Positions 63,819-64,000 of a stretch of 64,000 nt of DNA are shown one piece after another. The translations under genes and the position numbers were made by a program. Every line of letters starts with the position of its first letter. Position 1 is the stretch's first letter. The notes under the pieces are model-generated. The model saw only the letters and a program-made list of their open reading frames with translations. It was not told where the DNA came from and did no database searches. This stretch comes from Pandoraea sputorum (GTDB taxonomy: Bacteria; Pseudomonadota; Gammaproteobacteria; Burkholderiales; Burkholderiaceae): positions 2,046,001-2,110,000 of the forward strand of contig NZ_CP010431.2 of NCBI RefSeq assembly GCF_000814845.2, given 5' to 3'.

Positions 63819-64000
63819 ATCGCTACCGATAAGTCGCATCGCATCAACGGCGAGATTACTGCGCCCGAAGTGCGTCTAAATGGCGTCGACAACGAGCCGC
63901 TCGGCATTGTGAAACTGGCAGAAGCTTTCCGTCTGTCCGAAGAGGCTGATGTCGATCTGGTGGAAATTGCACCGACCGCGAATCCGCCGGTTTGCCGTCT
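63819..64000 (+). CDS. infC: Translation initiation factor IF-3, partial, ATC start
   Basis: The first 60 codons are visible before the right edge. The start is ATC at 63819-63821, with GAGGA 8 bases upstream. The product reads [19 protein letters not shown], followed by [12 protein letters not shown] and [17 protein letters not shown], the IF-3 N-terminal domain. Rare AUU or AUC starts are known for infC and allow IF-3 to repress its own translation by rejecting non-canonical start codons. It lies 52 bases after thrS. Confidence 0.95.
   Translation, partial: MATDKSHRINGEITAPEVRLNGVDNEPLGIVKLAEAFRLSEEADVDLVEIAPTANPPVCR

Noticed and set aside
61637..63907. 756-codon frame antisense to thrS
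   Set aside because: Shadow of thrS that also crosses the thrS terminator and infC start.

Overview
The window is high-GC chromosomal DNA from a member of the Burkholderiales, probably Burkholderiaceae close to Pandoraea or Burkholderia. This is judged from gene content, not a database search: ilvI-ilvH-ilvC followed by psd-pssA and leuA, rpsO-pnp, and tRNA-Val followed by thrS-infC, together with DUF3106, DUF3619, DUF4148 and RDD genes. No insertion sequence, prophage, CRISPR array or replication origin was seen. It is mostly core genome with short accessory patches.

Layout. (1) 1-944: the end of a type III secretion locus, with a SycD/LcrH-like chaperone and a partial putative substrate or translocator running off the left edge. 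(2) 1257-2656: alanyl-tRNA editing protein and a DUF924 protein. (3) 2681-11294: a long minus-strand block of DUF2062, LOG family, TetR, diacylglycerol kinase, glycosyltransferase, calcineurin-like phosphoesterase, lipase-like hydrolase, RDD, DUF3106, DUF3619 and an RNA polymerase sigma factor. (4) 11753-19716: branched-chain amino acid genes ilvI, ilvH, ilvC and leuA, interleaved with phospholipid genes psd-pssA and a BON-LysM protein. (5) 19845-23684: DUF417 and DUF4148 proteins, an operon of lipoprotein, ECF sigma factor and zinc-finger anti-sigma factor, and a periplasmic amino-acid-binding protein. (6) 23973-27590: rpsO, pnp and tRNAs Ala, Glu, Asp, Asp. (7) 27879-30349: glucarate dehydratase and a decayed patch with a LysR remnant and a frameshifted lipoprotein gene. 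(8) 30368-38605: MATE pump, ArnT-like membrane protein, ribosomal protein L31 type B, MtfA, an MFS pump with a MerR regulator, an MgtC-tail-like protein and a 640-base non-coding stretch. (9) 38606-49719: FAD oxidoreductase, DUF2069, WrbA, YihY, DUF962, hydrolase, MetY, CBS protein, LplT-PlsC fusion, AroC and a lysozyme-inhibitor-like protein. (10) 49776-59044: ETF-ubiquinone oxidoreductase, SDR, TRAP binding protein, thioesterase, PAS-LuxR regulator, 3-oxoacid CoA-transferase, 3-hydroxybutyrate dehydrogenase, hydrolase and RidA. (11) 59092-64000: relA, tRNA-Val, thrS and the start of infC.

Most interesting points. The phosphoesterase, glycosyltransferase and diacylglycerol kinase at 4900-7492 look like a PlcP-Agt lipid-remodelling set preceded by a Pho-box-like sequence. 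The thrS leader has the parts of a ribosome-mediated attenuator: a short Thr-containing reading frame, a segment complementary to the terminator arm, and a strong terminator. The ECF sigma gene at 21098-21691 has no usable ATG, GTG or TTG near its true N terminus but has an ideal ribosome site in front of ATT, and the window ends in infC, which starts with ATC. A three-copy 7-base repeat frameshifts a lipoprotein gene at 30118-30138. An 11-base-period array lies just upstream of the yihY-like gene.
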